Assembly (NCBI GenBank): GCA_949987565.1
Contig: OX465104.1
Span: forward strand, 12,706,300-12,770,299
From: Luidia sarsii
Taxonomy: Eukaryota; Echinodermata; Asteroidea; Paxillosida; Luidiidae
Length of the DNA stretch: 64,000 bases
Direction of reading: 5' to 3'
Of this stretch, positions 1 through 11,559 are shown piece by piece. The position numbers and the translations under genes are program-made. Below the pieces are notes generated by a model. The model did not search any database. It was not told where the DNA came from and worked only from the letters and a program-made list of their open reading frames with translations. How positions within the stretch are numbered: the first letter of the stretch is position 1; the number at the start of each line of letters is the position of its first letter.

Positions 1-768
1 TCATTTTCCGTTTTTAGGGGGCGCATATTGCTTTGAAGATGAGAAAAGTCATTGAGCCGCTGACTAATAATAAAATAATTGAAATTATTATTACTGGCCG
101 CATGAGGGCGGACTCAGTGTTAAACAGGGAGAGCTCTGTGGTTTTAAACCAACATGGCGGACGCTCTGAAGAATCCTCGTGCGTTTTCATCTTCGAGAAG
201 AATCTTCATTTTCCCCCAAATAGTCGACGCGAAGGCTTAAGAATGCTACTCACCATTAACAGTAAGTTTCATAGGTGTTTGCCATGATATAAAACCATTC
301 CATTAACTATATAGGAGAATAGAATGAGAATTTTCGTAATTCGGACAACACATGGTACCCTGTTTACAAAGGTGACACAACAAAGGGAAAGAAGGCTTTC
401 ATTCAAAAGCACATGGTTGGACCTAGTCCGAGTAACTTGGACTCGACAAGTCACCCTTTTTTATCGAATTTTGAAATTTTGAGATTCGGGTGACTGTGTG
501 TAGGGTCCAAGGATCATGGCTATGCTGCATCGTGTATAATCACTGTAATGTCATCTTTAAAAAATACCTCCGACCGAAATCCCCAGATTTCCCCCCCAAA
601 ACACCCATGAAACCGTCCCACGCACCCATTGTGGATTCAGTGAGAATTACAGATTCCAATACTGGTCATTTTGTTTTTTTCACGTTTGGGAAAAGGGAGA
701 AAATTCCCCTCAGTTGACCGAGAATGAGTCGACGAGCCGAGTTGGGGTGGCCACCTTCAATTTGAATA
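1..768. other. Outer end of left arm, no gene seen
   Basis: Positions 1 to about 420 pair with 61560-62003. From about 430 to 768 no partner is visible in the right arm. Only short open frames occur, without recognisable domains. An AATAATT-rich palindromic stretch lies at 66-93. Confidence 0.5.
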
Positions 769-1100
769 CCCCTAGAACTGTGGGGTTCTATGTCATCCGC
801 TGCTCTCCCGACCGGAACCATACAGATAACTATGCTTTTTTCCCTTTGGCTTCTGTGTAACATTCACTAGTAGTAGTACTGTGGCATAGGGCTCAGCAGA
901 TTCAGCATAACTCATGAAATACTGCTTCATTTGGCACAAGATTTCTAGCAAATGTGGTTTACATACCGAGGACCTGTGTGCAACTGTCCATGTGGCGAAA
1001 ATGTGTCGATGACCCCCCCAAAAAATTGGCAAAAACCTCCCAGTTCGGTCGCATGATTCAAACGGCAGCGTCGCAACTGGCAGTCTGGTCCCCTGTGGTA
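769..1100 (+). mobile_element. Hairpin-family element, single copy in the left arm
   Basis: It begins with the inverted motif CCCCTAGAACTGTGGGG and ends near CTGGCAGTCTGGTCCCC. The same sequence occurs twice, head to head, at 60387-61055, and a degenerate start occurs at 1805-1865. No coding capacity was recognised. It is probably a non-autonomous transposon, and its target duplication was not identified. Confidence 0.6.
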
Positions 1101-1140
1101 TGGTATAGCGGCTAGCTGCGAAGACGGAACGATTTTGCAA

Positions 1141-2160
1141 AAATAATGCATTATTTTCAACTTCCGATATCTTTCTACAATTCTAGTAAATACATTTCTT
1201 ATGCGGAGTGCGTACTTCGGTTGACCGCGAAACTCGAAACATCGGTGGTACAAATGTAGTAATTAAACATTAGTTTATTGTTAGAAAACAACTGTAAGAA
1301 CTGGTGGAAGTCTACTAATCATTGTGCACCTGCTCAGTGCACACACACTGGATCGGACAGCAGTCTCGCACCACGATAAACAATTAGCATCAACGTAAAC
1401 GTAAGCATGCGCAAATCACGGGGACGAGTACGATCCTAAAAGCCGTTTTACTTTTTAGATTTGTTCGGCAAATGCCTTAAATTTCTGACACAAAACATAT
1501 GTATTTTCATGTGAAAAAACCCCCCAAAAAACCAAGGTTGTACATGATTATAACTCCAGATTTCTTGGCACATTCATACAATCAAATTCTGCAATCGAAT
1601 AATTATTCGCATTCGGTAAATAATATTCAATGATCGATCAAATATTTGATTATTTGGCACCCCTAAATGTACCACCTCTGCGTTATGCAATAGGCAATGG
1701 ATCACGTGTTTCTACATTTCAAAAGTTCATGCGGCCTGTGTTTTTTCATACACACCCTGTTCCACCAATCCTGCCTAACAGCCTGATACACATGTACGGT
1801 ACATGGACCCCCAGAACTGTGGGGTCCTCCATCTGCTGCTCTCCCTACAAACCCCACATAACCATGCATTTTTTCCAACTTTTGCTACTCATAAGGTAAG
1901 GGTATTACCGGTATTAAAACTAAAACAATAACTATTGTCTTCATAACAATAGGTGGTCTATTACAGACTTTTTTCCACCCTTTTACAGTGAGGTAATTTC
2001 CGGTATTAGAACTAAAAATCTTGCCAAATTGAATAGTGTTGATTACTGCAAACTAGTTGAAGTTGAACACAACATTGCGAACAACTTAACAAAAAATCTC
2101 TACATAATATACTGTACTCTGGGCTAGTGTTATAGCTAGGGTATTTTTAGTGGTGGTTCA
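1141..2160. other. Left-arm DNA with little match to the right arm
   Basis: Positions 1150-1345 resemble 51640-51830 inside the right-only transposon, including CTTCCGATATCT and GAAGTCTACTAATCATTG. Positions 1345-1800 have no partner that I can see. Pairing resumes near 1850 against about 60380. No gene was recognised. Confidence 0.45.
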
Positions 2161-2384
2161 AATTTCACCAACAAGAAGTCGTTCTCGTGAACGGAGCCTC
2201 GTGATTAGTGGCTGCGGTCAAAATGATGACAACAATACTTGTATTACACGTACTGTTGTAGATACCAATTAAATTAACTTTACTACAAGTTTTGTTGTTA
2301 ATCTTGTTCTGTGAACAACAAAACTTGAAGATAATGTACATGTACATGTTTGAATTGAATGTGTGTGTACTCGGTACGTATGCA

Positions 2385-2895
2385 TTATGCAATGATTAGT
2401 AGTCTTCCACCAGCCAACAATGAAAGTAGCGTATTTTAGTTATGACCGATTTCCCTTCACGATGTTAGCGAGGTTGGCAAGTCTAGGTGTGGTTTCCGCC
2501 TCTAGGGAAAGCCATTTAGTGACACTACAGTAGGGCCGAAACCAGCCTACGCGCTGCACATGTATGACTCATGACTCAACACGTCTTTGCACACACTGTA
2601 TACTGCACAGTGCACATGCACAGCGGCCGCATGGCTGCATACACGTACACTGCACTAATCAAGCCTGATCAGAACTTCCAGAACAGAAGTATTAGCGAGA
2701 CGTTTACGCTACAAAAAAGTTCAATTTATTTTACTACTGAAACCAAACATGGATCAATTGGGATAATAATGGGGTGAAAATAGTGCCGGTCGGAAGCATT
2801 GTTTTTCACCGGGAGTGGTTGACAGAAATTATCCGTGCTGGTCGGCCCAGTGCACCGCCGACCAACGTAGCTATAACACTGCTGTGGGTCTGTAG
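2385..2895. repeat. Dispersed repeat family A, copy 1 (about 450-500 bp)
   Basis: Hallmarks are GGTGTGGTTTCCGCCTCTAG, TAGGGCCGAAACCAGCCTAC, the CGGCCGCATGG block and GTTTTTCACCGGGAGTGGTT. The same blocks in the same order occur at 59330-59830 (mirror copy) and at 51052-51485 within the right-only TIR element. A shorter version occurs at 5325-5545 with its mirror at 56870-57083. Its presence inside a transposon suggests that it is part of a mobile-element family. Confidence 0.75.
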
Positions 2896-4481
2896 TTGTA
2901 GGTATCAAAAAGTGCCTTTGTGCAAGATGGTGAAATTGTATGACGATGCAAAGGCTTCAGAATGGGGAAAAGTTAACTGAAAAGCTGTAAGAATGCACAG
3001 TAAGGCTGAGTCAATTCGAATAAGTAACTATTCAAATATTCGGTCTTCAATTTGAACCGAAATTTGAATATTCGATCGTAATAACCGGCACTGAATGACA
3101 AGGCCATTTTTATCTACACATTTTTCTTAGGGGGGGTGGTGGCCTCAACGCCAAAAATCAAGTTGGAATGAAGGGCACCAAGTCTGCAAGGCCTGTGTGG
3201 TAGAAATACATATAAAGTACATTGGGTTGCAACTTTCCAACAAAGATCATTTTGCGCTGCTGATGATGAGCAGCATGCAGTCAGCCGCCCTGAAAGAGAT
3301 GGATTAGTGGGATTGTACTTGTAGTAATAAGTCTTGAACAAATCAGCCCAGAACATTGGTTCATATATGTTGTTGTATTTTTGATTAAGTCGAACTGACA
3401 AGGAATAACATATTCTTACCGGTACATATATTCCATTAAGATTTAGGACAATTTTGCCGATTGAATCAAACATTTTGATACCGGCTTTCGTTCACTTCAT
3501 GGCAGTGATCTTGATCGACAATTCCGTCTGGTGCATGCAACATAGCATTTATGCATATAGGCCGTGGCACGCACGCCGAGTGAACACATGTTGTGCTGAT
3601 GTTCATGACAGCAGTAGACATGTCCTGACCCCCGCCTTGGTCTGCGCCTATTGCTCCATTTCGTTTACCGAATTGCAGGAATGAACATGTCCGTACATTG
3701 TATTTGCGTTCACGCACAGACTGGTAAAAAGTTTAGCTATGCAGTATGCATGTGATTACAGGATACATTTTTATTAGATAAGGATCATAAGGTGCTGCTC
3801 AAGACACAATGCATGTGACTCGAACAGTAAAGCATCTACGTTGCGCATGTTGCTATTTTCGCTGTGTGCATGCTCAGGGCCAAATGCTGCAGACCAAAAT
3901 GTTGCCTAATTCAAATCCTGCTTGAGCTACCTGAGTTATTTTTATCAGGCACCGAGCAAAGCACTGAGCACTCGGTGTTTATCACGTCAAGTAAGGGCAA
4001 AACCTCTTTGAATTACATTCTCCTCGACGCAAACATCATGTTATATCCAAAATGTTGCCTACATAGGATGTAAGATTTGTTTTCTAAATGGCCGACTGCA
4101 TAAAACAGTGCCTAAATAGCGTAAGAGTTTTCTTCTGATTGGCTGACTGGGGAAATGTAGCCTTGAGACAAGGCATTTGTGACAAAAAGAACGTAAAATC
4201 TGCATTGACGAATGGCTTGTCAAAAAGCTGCTGACCATTTGAGTCATGTCATAACCTACCCAGTTTCTCAGCCAGCTATTCATTGACTGAACTCTTTCCT
4301 TCTAATTGGTAAAATGGCCAACTTGTCACTCGCCAACATTACAAAATTGGAAGTTTTATCAAGTTTACATTCAGGATTTTAGATAAAGGGTTAGAAAATA
4401 GAGTCAAAGGTCACTCATAGATATAAGATGAGGTCACAGCTGTTGTCGGATACTCGACACTGACGTAGTATCTGTTAACTG
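2896..4481. other. No gene seen; shared by both arms
   Basis: This stretch pairs with about 57730-59300. It has several short open frames, none of them family-like. Open frames on one arm are broken on the other, which argues against coding. No tandem repeat or transposon end was recognised. Confidence 0.45.
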
Positions 4482-4778
4482 AAAGGGGAATGAAACCCAG
4501 AGAAAAATGTTGGCTTATCTGAAAAACAACCTACAATTACCTACCGGTAGGTGAGTAGCACATAAAGAGGTTCATAAAGAGGGAAAAATTGTGGAATTCA
4601 TTGGACAAATTTGCGTTCCCGCACCCCGCCATCTTTTCGAAGGGCCCACCAATCATTGCTGGGGGTGTGACATCACTCTTTATGAAACTCGTAGGTGAGT
4701 AGCACATAGGTAATTGTAGGTTGTTTTTAACACCCAATCAGATAAGCCAACATTTTTCTCTGGGTTTCATTCCCCTTT
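4482..4778. mobile_element. 297-bp MITE-like hairpin element with about 60-bp TIRs
   Basis: The left terminus starts with AAAGGGGAATGAAACCCAGA, and the right terminus is its reverse complement, ending TTTCATTCCCCTTT. Pairing runs inward for about 60 bases to TACAATTACC. The mirror site in the right arm (about 57671-57729) keeps one terminus only. There is no coding capacity. Confidence 0.8.
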
Positions 4779-5682
4779 AAAATACAAAACTATAAATCTT
4801 TTCCCGCTAGTCTCAACTTATATTCATCTGAACTACATGTACTATTTCACTTACATGTAGTTTACTAGTAATACGATAATTTAAAGTAAACTTATTATTC
4901 AAAGTTTTGCAAACTGAGACCATTGCCGAAAACATTTCACAATCCTTTGGGAACTGTCTGCAGCTGCCCATTGACGACTATAGGCTTGTGCATACTTTCA
5001 AGCTGTAGCCAATAAATTTGGTTGCAGCCTCAGTCGATCAAATGTTCGTACATGAGGCATACCCTATTCCATAGCATTTAATATAACGGATCGAGACGAT
5101 GCTACATGTAGTATCAGACTTGGCAACCTTTGGGATAACAAAACTGAAAGTCGAAAAGTTGTGTTTTTTAGATAATTTTTTTTTTTTTTAAAGATGATAA
5201 TTCAACAGTTTAATGTTGCTGCAGTAAGCACTATTACTAGTTCAAAATAAATCAATTCAAAATTGCCTTGAATCTGAGTACATGTACAGCACGCGTAAAC
5301 CACACCCCCCCCCCCCCCCGATTTTAGTTATGACCAATTTCCCTTCGCGACGTTATGAGGTTGGCAAGTCTAGGTGTGGTTTCCGCCTCTAGGTAAAGCC
5401 ATAGCGACACTACAGGACCAGTAGGGCCGAAACCAGCCTACACGCTGCAATGTAACATGACTCAACATGTCCTTGCACACACTGTATACTGCACAGTGCA
5501 CATACACAGCGGCCGCATGGCTGTATGTATGCGTACGATAATATATGCTGCGCTACTCATACTGGTAATGGTATCATGTTATGCCAAGCGTAAAGCTATG
5601 ATCCGCGTAACTAGAAACAATCACTGAATTTATACTCAAAACTTACGGACTTGGATACTTTTTAACTGGTAATTACAGCATT
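4779..5682. other. No gene; poly-C tract and short family A copy
   Basis: A homopolymer C run lies at about 5303-5320, with its G-run mirror at about 57087-57101. A partial family A copy spans 5325-5545. The rest pairs with the right arm without recognisable content. Confidence 0.5.
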
Positions 5683-5693
5683 ATTTTACATGT

Positions 5694-6064
5694 TCTCAAC
5701 CACATGGTCTCAACATCCAGGAGGGTAATGACTAACACCATGCAGCTTTCTGATAATCCGTCTTTTGTGTTCACTCCTTCACACTTTTCTCTTTGATCTT
5801 TCCCCCTCTTCTCACTAATCCCTACCCTACTCCTTGCCCTTCTCTTTGATCTCACCCTACCAGCTTTACTCTTTGCCCTTTGTTTCTCATCCGTGTCCTA
5901 TTCACTCTCTTCCCCCTTCCTTCATGTAGATGTATCTGTGTTGTCCTTGTCACTCTACCTTTTAGAAAGGTCCTGCTAGGATCAAAATGTCAGGCCCACT
6001 AAATTTTAAGATTTGCATTTTGGTAATTTTAGTCAGTAAGCAGTTTGCAACATTTTTGTATATC
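5694..6064 (+). mobile_element. Left-only insertion of a Penelope-type 3-prime tail
   Basis: The 371-bp insert is flanked by the perfect 11-bp duplication ATTTTACATGT at 5683-5693 and 6065-6075. The right arm has the empty site, with a near-match to that word once near 56711-56721. The insert has a pyrimidine-rich first part. It ends with GAAAGGTCCTGCTAGGATC, a degenerate GAAACGTC-like stretch, and GCAACATTTTTGTATATC. The same tail occurs at about 24180-24295 and in its mirror. The tail style, with a GAAACGTC motif near the end, is like Penelope elements; the family assignment is inference. Confidence 0.75.
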
Positions 6065-6286
6065 ATTTTACATGTCGTTAAAAATATGTGGAAGGAATTA
6101 GGCAATTTTAAATCAAAAAGTTGGAAAATGTGTGGTGGTCGGAAAAAGAGAAAATACCACCAGTTGTGGTCGGGGGAATCTCGAGTGCTGGGCGGGTTTT
6201 CCAGCACTGCCCACTGTGGTCAGAACCCTGTCCATCAATAACCTGCATTTTGGACGTCATAAATCTTGCTGACACGTCCACATTAA

Positions 6287-6612
6287 AACCCTAACCCTGC
6301 TGACTCCAACAGAAGCCAACAAATTTTGGGGCCTGTTGTCCTCTGTTGTCCTCTGTTGGGTTCAAACTGTGTTGAGGATTGTTGGGGTCAGTATGGTTGT
6401 CTAGCCTGGCAGCCACACAATGAAGATAGCCCAAAAAATCTATAGAAAAGCCCAAAAACAAAGGGCCTAAAGGATTTTGTTGGGCCTAACATTGTATTCA
6501 AAGTTACTGCAATATTACCATCATTGCAGGACCCTGCTGAACCCAACAGTATCCACTGTTGGGTACTGTTGGGATCAGCAGGCTTCACACTTTCATGCTT
6601 GTGAGGGGGATG
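6287..6612. mobile_element. Left-only 326-bp element with TTAA target duplication
   Basis: TTAA occurs at 6283-6286 and 6613-6616. The right arm (near 56510) has a single TTAA at the empty site. Inverted segments CTGCTGACTCCAACAG and CTGTTGGGATCAGCAG lie near the two ends. A TTAA duplication is characteristic of piggyBac-type transposition, and the short length implies a non-autonomous derivative. No transposase is present. Confidence 0.75.
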
Positions 6613-6710
6613 TTAATCCAGCCATCAAAGCTTGCAGTGTAGTTACTGGCACTGCAGTGTCCATTTCGAAGCTTGCTTTCACAGAGACCATTCAGGCTCA
6701 TACATGTATA

Positions 6711-6908
6711 CATAGCTGTCAACCATTCCTATTTTGGAGGAATCATTCCTCTCTTTTTGGTAAAAATGTAGCACTTTTTACAAGCTCAAACAGATTCCGA
6801 TTTTTGGCTTGGAAACACACATGTATTCCTATGTAGTTTGCTCTGTAATTCCTCTTTTTTTAGCAAAGTATTCCGTCTTTCTATTAATAAGATAGGTTGG
6901 CAACTATG
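6711..6908. mobile_element. Short TIR element, CATAGCTGNCAACC family, copy 1
   Basis: The termini are CATAGCTGTCAACC and GGTTGGCAACTATG. The interior has TTCCTATTTTG, runs of T and TGTAGTTTGCTCTGT. The same structure lies at 18225-18408, 43066-43275 and 56211-56411. It is non-coding and MITE-like. Confidence 0.85.
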
Positions 6909-7059
6909 ATCATGTATATTTATAGTTTTGCTCCATGTTCCCATCTGTTGCCATTGAAAACTTTTTTCAGCGTTAGCAATGTCATTAGATACATATATAC
7001 ATGTACAAAATTTCCTCCAGTTTACATTTTCTATACTTTTATGTTTTTGTTTGTTGTAG

Positions 7060-7940
7060 TAAGCCAATCTGCCAGCCATGATCCAATCATCTAGCCATCC
7101 AATCAACATATCAAGCATCATCAAACCATCCAGTTGGCCAGCTATCCAGCCAACTTGCCAGCCAGTAACCCATTTAACATAGCCCACAAGTCAACCAGCC
7201 ATCCAATCAACCAGCTATCCAGCTACCCAGTCAGCCAGCTATCCAGCCACAGCCACCCTGTCAGCCAGCTATCCAGCCAACTTGCCAGCCAGTGACTCAT
7301 TAGCTATCCAGCCACCCAGTCAGCCAGCTATCCAGCCACCCAGTCAGCTATCCAGCCAACTTGCCAGCCAGTGCCCCTTCAACCAGCCAGCGAGTCAACC
7401 AGTCATCAAATCAACCATCTATCCAGCCACCCAGTCAGCTATCCAGCCAACTTGCCAGCCAGTGACCCATTAGCTATCCAGCCACCCAGTCAACCAGCTA
7501 TCCAGCCATCCAGTCAGCTATCCAGCCAACATGCCAGCCAGTGACCCATTCAACCAGCCAGCGAATCAACAGTCATCAAATCAATCAGCTATCCAGCCAC
7601 CCAGTCAGCCAGCTATCCAGCCAACTTGCCAGCCAGTGACTCATTAGCTATCCAGTCAGCCAGCTATCCAGCCACCCAGTCAGCCAGCTATCCAGTCACC
7701 CAGTCAGCCAGCTATCTAGCCAACTTGCCAGCCAGTGACTCTTTAGCTACCCAGCCACCCAGTCAGCAAGCTATCCAGCCAACTTGCCAGCTAGAAGTAG
7801 TGACCCACTCAACCAGCCAGCGAGTCAACCAGCTATCAAATCAACCAGCTATGCAGCCACCTAGTCAGTCAGCTAGCAATCCACAGTCATCCAGTCAACA
7901 AGTTATCTCGTCAATTAGTCACCCATCCAGTCATCCGGTG
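7060..7940 (+). repeat. Minisatellite of CAGCCAGCTATCCAGCCACC-type units
   Basis: About 880 bp of degenerate tandem units of roughly 20 bp, with recurring longer blocks that include TTGCCAGCCAGTGACCCATT. Two forward frames stay open for 63 and 109 codons and read as Pro/Gln/Ser-rich peptide. The second ends right after the possible splice donor CAG|GTAAAT at about 7950. It could be a low-complexity exon upstream of the exon-like modules at 8464 and 9079, but repeat-driven openness is just as likely. Confidence 0.85.
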
Positions 7941-8463
7941 TTTTGCTTCAGGTAAATATTTTGATTTCATACCTTGTACATGGATAAACATACATCATAA
8001 ACTTACAGGTTTATATTCTTTGCAAACTGGACGAAACTCATGGTGCTATTGTAGACATATGCTTTGCTGACATTTCTGTCAATATAGAAAATTAATATGC
8101 CAACATGTTCAGATATTGCAATGGAAAGTTATATCAAAACGATGAAGAAAAAAGAATGAAAATACTAATGTCTATAAACAAGCTAATATACATCTATAGG
8201 TCTTCTTTGAAATCTTAGCATCAAAATGATTTGCAAGCATTTCTGTTTGGCAAAAGTGTGATCATTGGTCAATTTCATCAAACTCATCATTGCTTACGGC
8301 CAATCGCAAGACAATGGGCAATGCAGACTTATGATGGATTATCCTTCGCAAGTTGAGTTATGACACAAAAGGGTTTGTGAAATCCACTCCTGGTCACATA
8401 AATCATTGGTGGCATATGGATACATGTTGTAACATGTTCTGTTGTATTCTTTTTGTGTTGCAG

Positions 8464-8623
8464 GTCTAGTCCAGCCTTGGTACAGTCACCCTACGATGTG
8501 AACTCCTGTCCCTCTGAGTTTGACTCCAAGCATCACCTTTGCCATCAGCAATTCAGGGCTACCCATTATGTGATGTGACTGCCATCTGCGATGTGCCTCA
8601 TATCACCTGAAGAACCCCAAGAA
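8464..8623 (+). pseudogene. Exon-like module, upstream copy (broken)
   Basis: A 160-bp segment is bounded by a pyrimidine-rich TTGTGTTGCAG acceptor and a GAA|GTAAGTA donor. One frame reads DVNSCPSEFDSKHHLC, close to the downstream copy at 9079-9220. A TGA interrupts that frame after about 38 codons, near an 18-bp difference, so this copy is not a usable exon. The intron-like flanks are duplicated as well, with a period of about 615 bp. I do not recognise the protein. The Cys and His spacing is kept between copies, which argues for former coding function. Confidence 0.5.
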
Positions 8624-9078
8624 GTAAGTACCATCTTCATTTCCTTTGCAATTGGGATTTAGAAGACATTATTTCAGGAAGACCTGCACATGACTGGATG
8701 AGGGTTTCTGTCCCCTGTCTGCATGTATGCCCATGTCCCTGTTTCCCCCTTTCAGCATCTTTGGTCATATCATTTCTTTCGTCTTAGTGAGCAGAATGCC
8801 ACAAAGATGACAGTTTAAGTGTTGTAATCAATTCTGTAACACTGGCAAAAGAGTGACCAGTGGGCAATTTCATCAAACCATTGTCGCTTACGGCCAATCA
8901 CAAGACAATGGGCTATGCACAGAAACAGTCTGTCAAAAACGTACGATGGATTATCCACCGTAAGTTGATTTACAATGTATCATAAGGCTTTGTGAAATCT
9001 ACCTCTGGTCAGGTAAATCATGGGTGGTATATGGATGCATGTTGTAACATGTTGTATTGTGTTGTTTTCTTGTTGCAG

Positions 9079-9220
9079 GTCTAATCCAGCCTTGGCAATA
9101 TCACTCTTCGATGTGAACTCCTGTCCCTCTGAGATCGACTCCAAACATCACCTTTGCCGTCTGCAATTCACGGCTACCTATTATGCGATGCACCTTATTT
9201 CACTTGAAGAACCCCAAGAA
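9079..9220 (+). CDS. Exon-like module, downstream copy (unknown protein fragment)
   Basis: A 142-bp segment lies between the acceptor TTTTCTTGTTGCAG and the donor GAA|GTAAGTAT. It is open throughout, reading SNPALAISLFDVNSCPSEID, then SKHHLCRLQF and ending in EEPQE. It is preserved in the right arm at 53805-53945 with few amino acid changes. No family was recognised. It could be one exon of a host gene captured with this region, or part of a mobile element. Splice signals are seen in the sequence; splicing itself is inferred. Confidence 0.45.
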
Positions 9221-10139
9221 GTAAGTATCAACTTTTCAAAGCCTTTTTTTTCCAGAAAGACCAGCAGCCAATTTCATGAAACATTAGTTTATGGCTTAAC
9301 TCCACTTATGCCATATCTTATTGCGTAAATTTAGCAGTAACTTTATGACGGATTTCACGAAAATAACACATAATCGGGAGAGGGCGGGCGGAAGTCTGGA
9401 GCTTACGTCATGTCATTAGGTAGCGTAAGTCATTGCTACACATTTTAAATATGGTGTTGATGATATGCTGTTAGTGCAGCATGAACATTGAAGAACACCT
9501 GGCCGAGAGATTGTATCGCGACAGAGCAAATTATTTGGATACTTTCAACGACAGAGAAATTTGAGAGGGTCCTATCGATTTTCCTGTGAGGGGATCATTT
9601 GTATTGTTGAAGATAAAATTGCAAGAGATTTTTAGTGTTAGACTCGGGTAATATCCTGTTTTTTAAATTAAGGAAATAAACAAAGAAATGAAACGAAATT
9701 GAATTAAGATTCTACCGAATTTATCACTAACAATGAAGGCCTTATGTGAGATTGCACCATTCACCGGAATATATCGTCATGGTTGAGAGACTCCATTGTT
9801 TAAACAAATGAATTCCCCATAAAACGCCAGAGCCCTCAGCTCCAAAAAGGGATGAGATGGATCAAACCTAATTGGATATGGTACACTGGATGGGTGTATC
9901 TAAGTCCTTCAGTGTTAGTGATAAACTTGGTAGAATCTTAATTAAGCTGCATTTCATTTCATTTATTTGTTGAATTGTTTAATTCTATCTTGTTATCACA
10001 TAACACTTTGGCCTTACGTGAGACATTAAGAGCCAGCTGACAGGCAAGAACGATCGAGTACATACACAGTGATCATCAAGCTCCATCAACAATTTATTGC
10101 TTAACTGAGAACTACGCACTCTGTGCGGTATCTAAAACC

Positions 10140-10834
10140 GTCTTAGTAATGTTCAACTTGGCAAAGGTTGAACAGTTTGTCCACCCTGCAGTACGTACCT
10201 GTAGGATACAATCTAATGACATTTCGTTTTGAAAGGCTGCACTGCAAGCTGCCGATCTAGTACTGTGCGCTTTGAACGTATCCGTATCGATACCTAGCCT
10301 GCTGCTTTCAAAACAATCTTAATCCATCTGGATAAGGTTTGCATCCCCACTTCTTTATGAGGGACCACATAACTTTGAAAAAGCCTGCGTTTCTTTCCCC
10401 AACAGAACGTGTTTTTGACAGATACTCTTTGAGTAAACTTACAACACAGAGCAACTTATCAAACGGGTAGTGGCCTATAACGACATCTATGTAGGGTTTC
10501 CCAGCCTTACAGGTCTTATTTAGTTGGCTTGTCAACTATAAAAAGTAACTCCAGTCGCTGTAAGTGTAACTTGAACATAGTCTAAATTTAACAGAGACAG
10601 TGTTTGGCAACCTTGTCCAGACTCAAGGGTGAAAAGGACAGCATTTTTCATTGCAATGGCTTTCAGTGGCAGATTGTCATTCGGACCCAACCTTTTAAGG
10701 TACGTCAAAACTACTGACACATCCCGCGTGTATGTATATCTTGGTAGTGTGGGACATAAGTTAAACACGCCAATCATAAACCTCTTGATGAGAGGATGTG
10801 CACCCACTGTCAAGCCTCCTACAGTGGGTAACAC
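10140..10834 (-). pseudogene. DIRS tyrosine recombinase, catalytically dead (left)
   Basis: Reverse-strand frames read PTVGGLTVGAHPLIKRFMIG, then FNLCPTLPRYTYTRDVSVVL and LKRLGPNDNLPLKAIAMKNA, the N-terminal SAM-like region of DIRS recombinases. The first catalytic Arg region reads SGQGCQTLSLL, where the family has SGQRCQTL, so the Arg is lost. The HxxR box remains as HSTRS in a third frame. The terminal Tyr region, usually FAKFYNK-like, is further changed to FAKLN. At least two frame breaks separate the parts. The intact enzyme would insert circular DNA intermediates without duplicating the target. Confidence 0.88.
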
Positions 10835-11559
10835 GGTAGAGATAGCACTTCATAAAGTGTTCAGACTACTGTAGTTACTGCTGCTATAAAATGCCGCAGC
10901 GAGACAGTCGATTACTGCTGGTACAGTTGCTCGAACTGGATCAGTCTCTGTCCTAATGCAGAAGAGAATCCTTTTTCATGGCACAGAGTTAGCCAGTAGT
11001 TTTCGTGGCTTTTTTATGGCATTTTCACCAGTGGTCTCCAAGGCCACATTCCTGGTGGTAAATGGCTAGAGGCAGTTTCGAACTAACTGTGAATGACAGT
11101 TACAAGGACACCATACAGTATCTCTATACTTGTAATTGAATTAGTCATCCCTCAAGGCTGGAGCTTTCCAACCTAGATATTCACTTCAGGTCTCTTAAGT
11201 GACCTGAAGATGTCCTTATCAGGTCAGAGAGGCAATTTTTTTCATGGTGAATTCACTGTAGATGCACCCTGAAATCACAGTGACTTTTTTAATAGTAAGT
11301 GTAAGCAAATCAAGTTTGTTGTATAGCAACTTCAGTAGCTTTCGGAACAATTAATATGCCGACCGCCTTGTCATAGCATATTTTGGTTAGAATTATGTCT
11401 GTTTGACAAAATGGTGGAAACGCATAGAACTTTGTGCATGACCAGCTCACCTTGAACTCATCTACATGCGTTGCACCTGGGTCTGGATGCCAGGAAATGT
11501 ACAGCTTCAGCTGAAAATTCAGCCGAGTCGCAAACAAATCTCAGTAATTTTTCCAAAAC

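Noticed and set aside
6290..6302. Telomere-like CCCTAACCCT
   Set aside because: It is only two partial units at the end of the TTAA-flanked insert, with no array.
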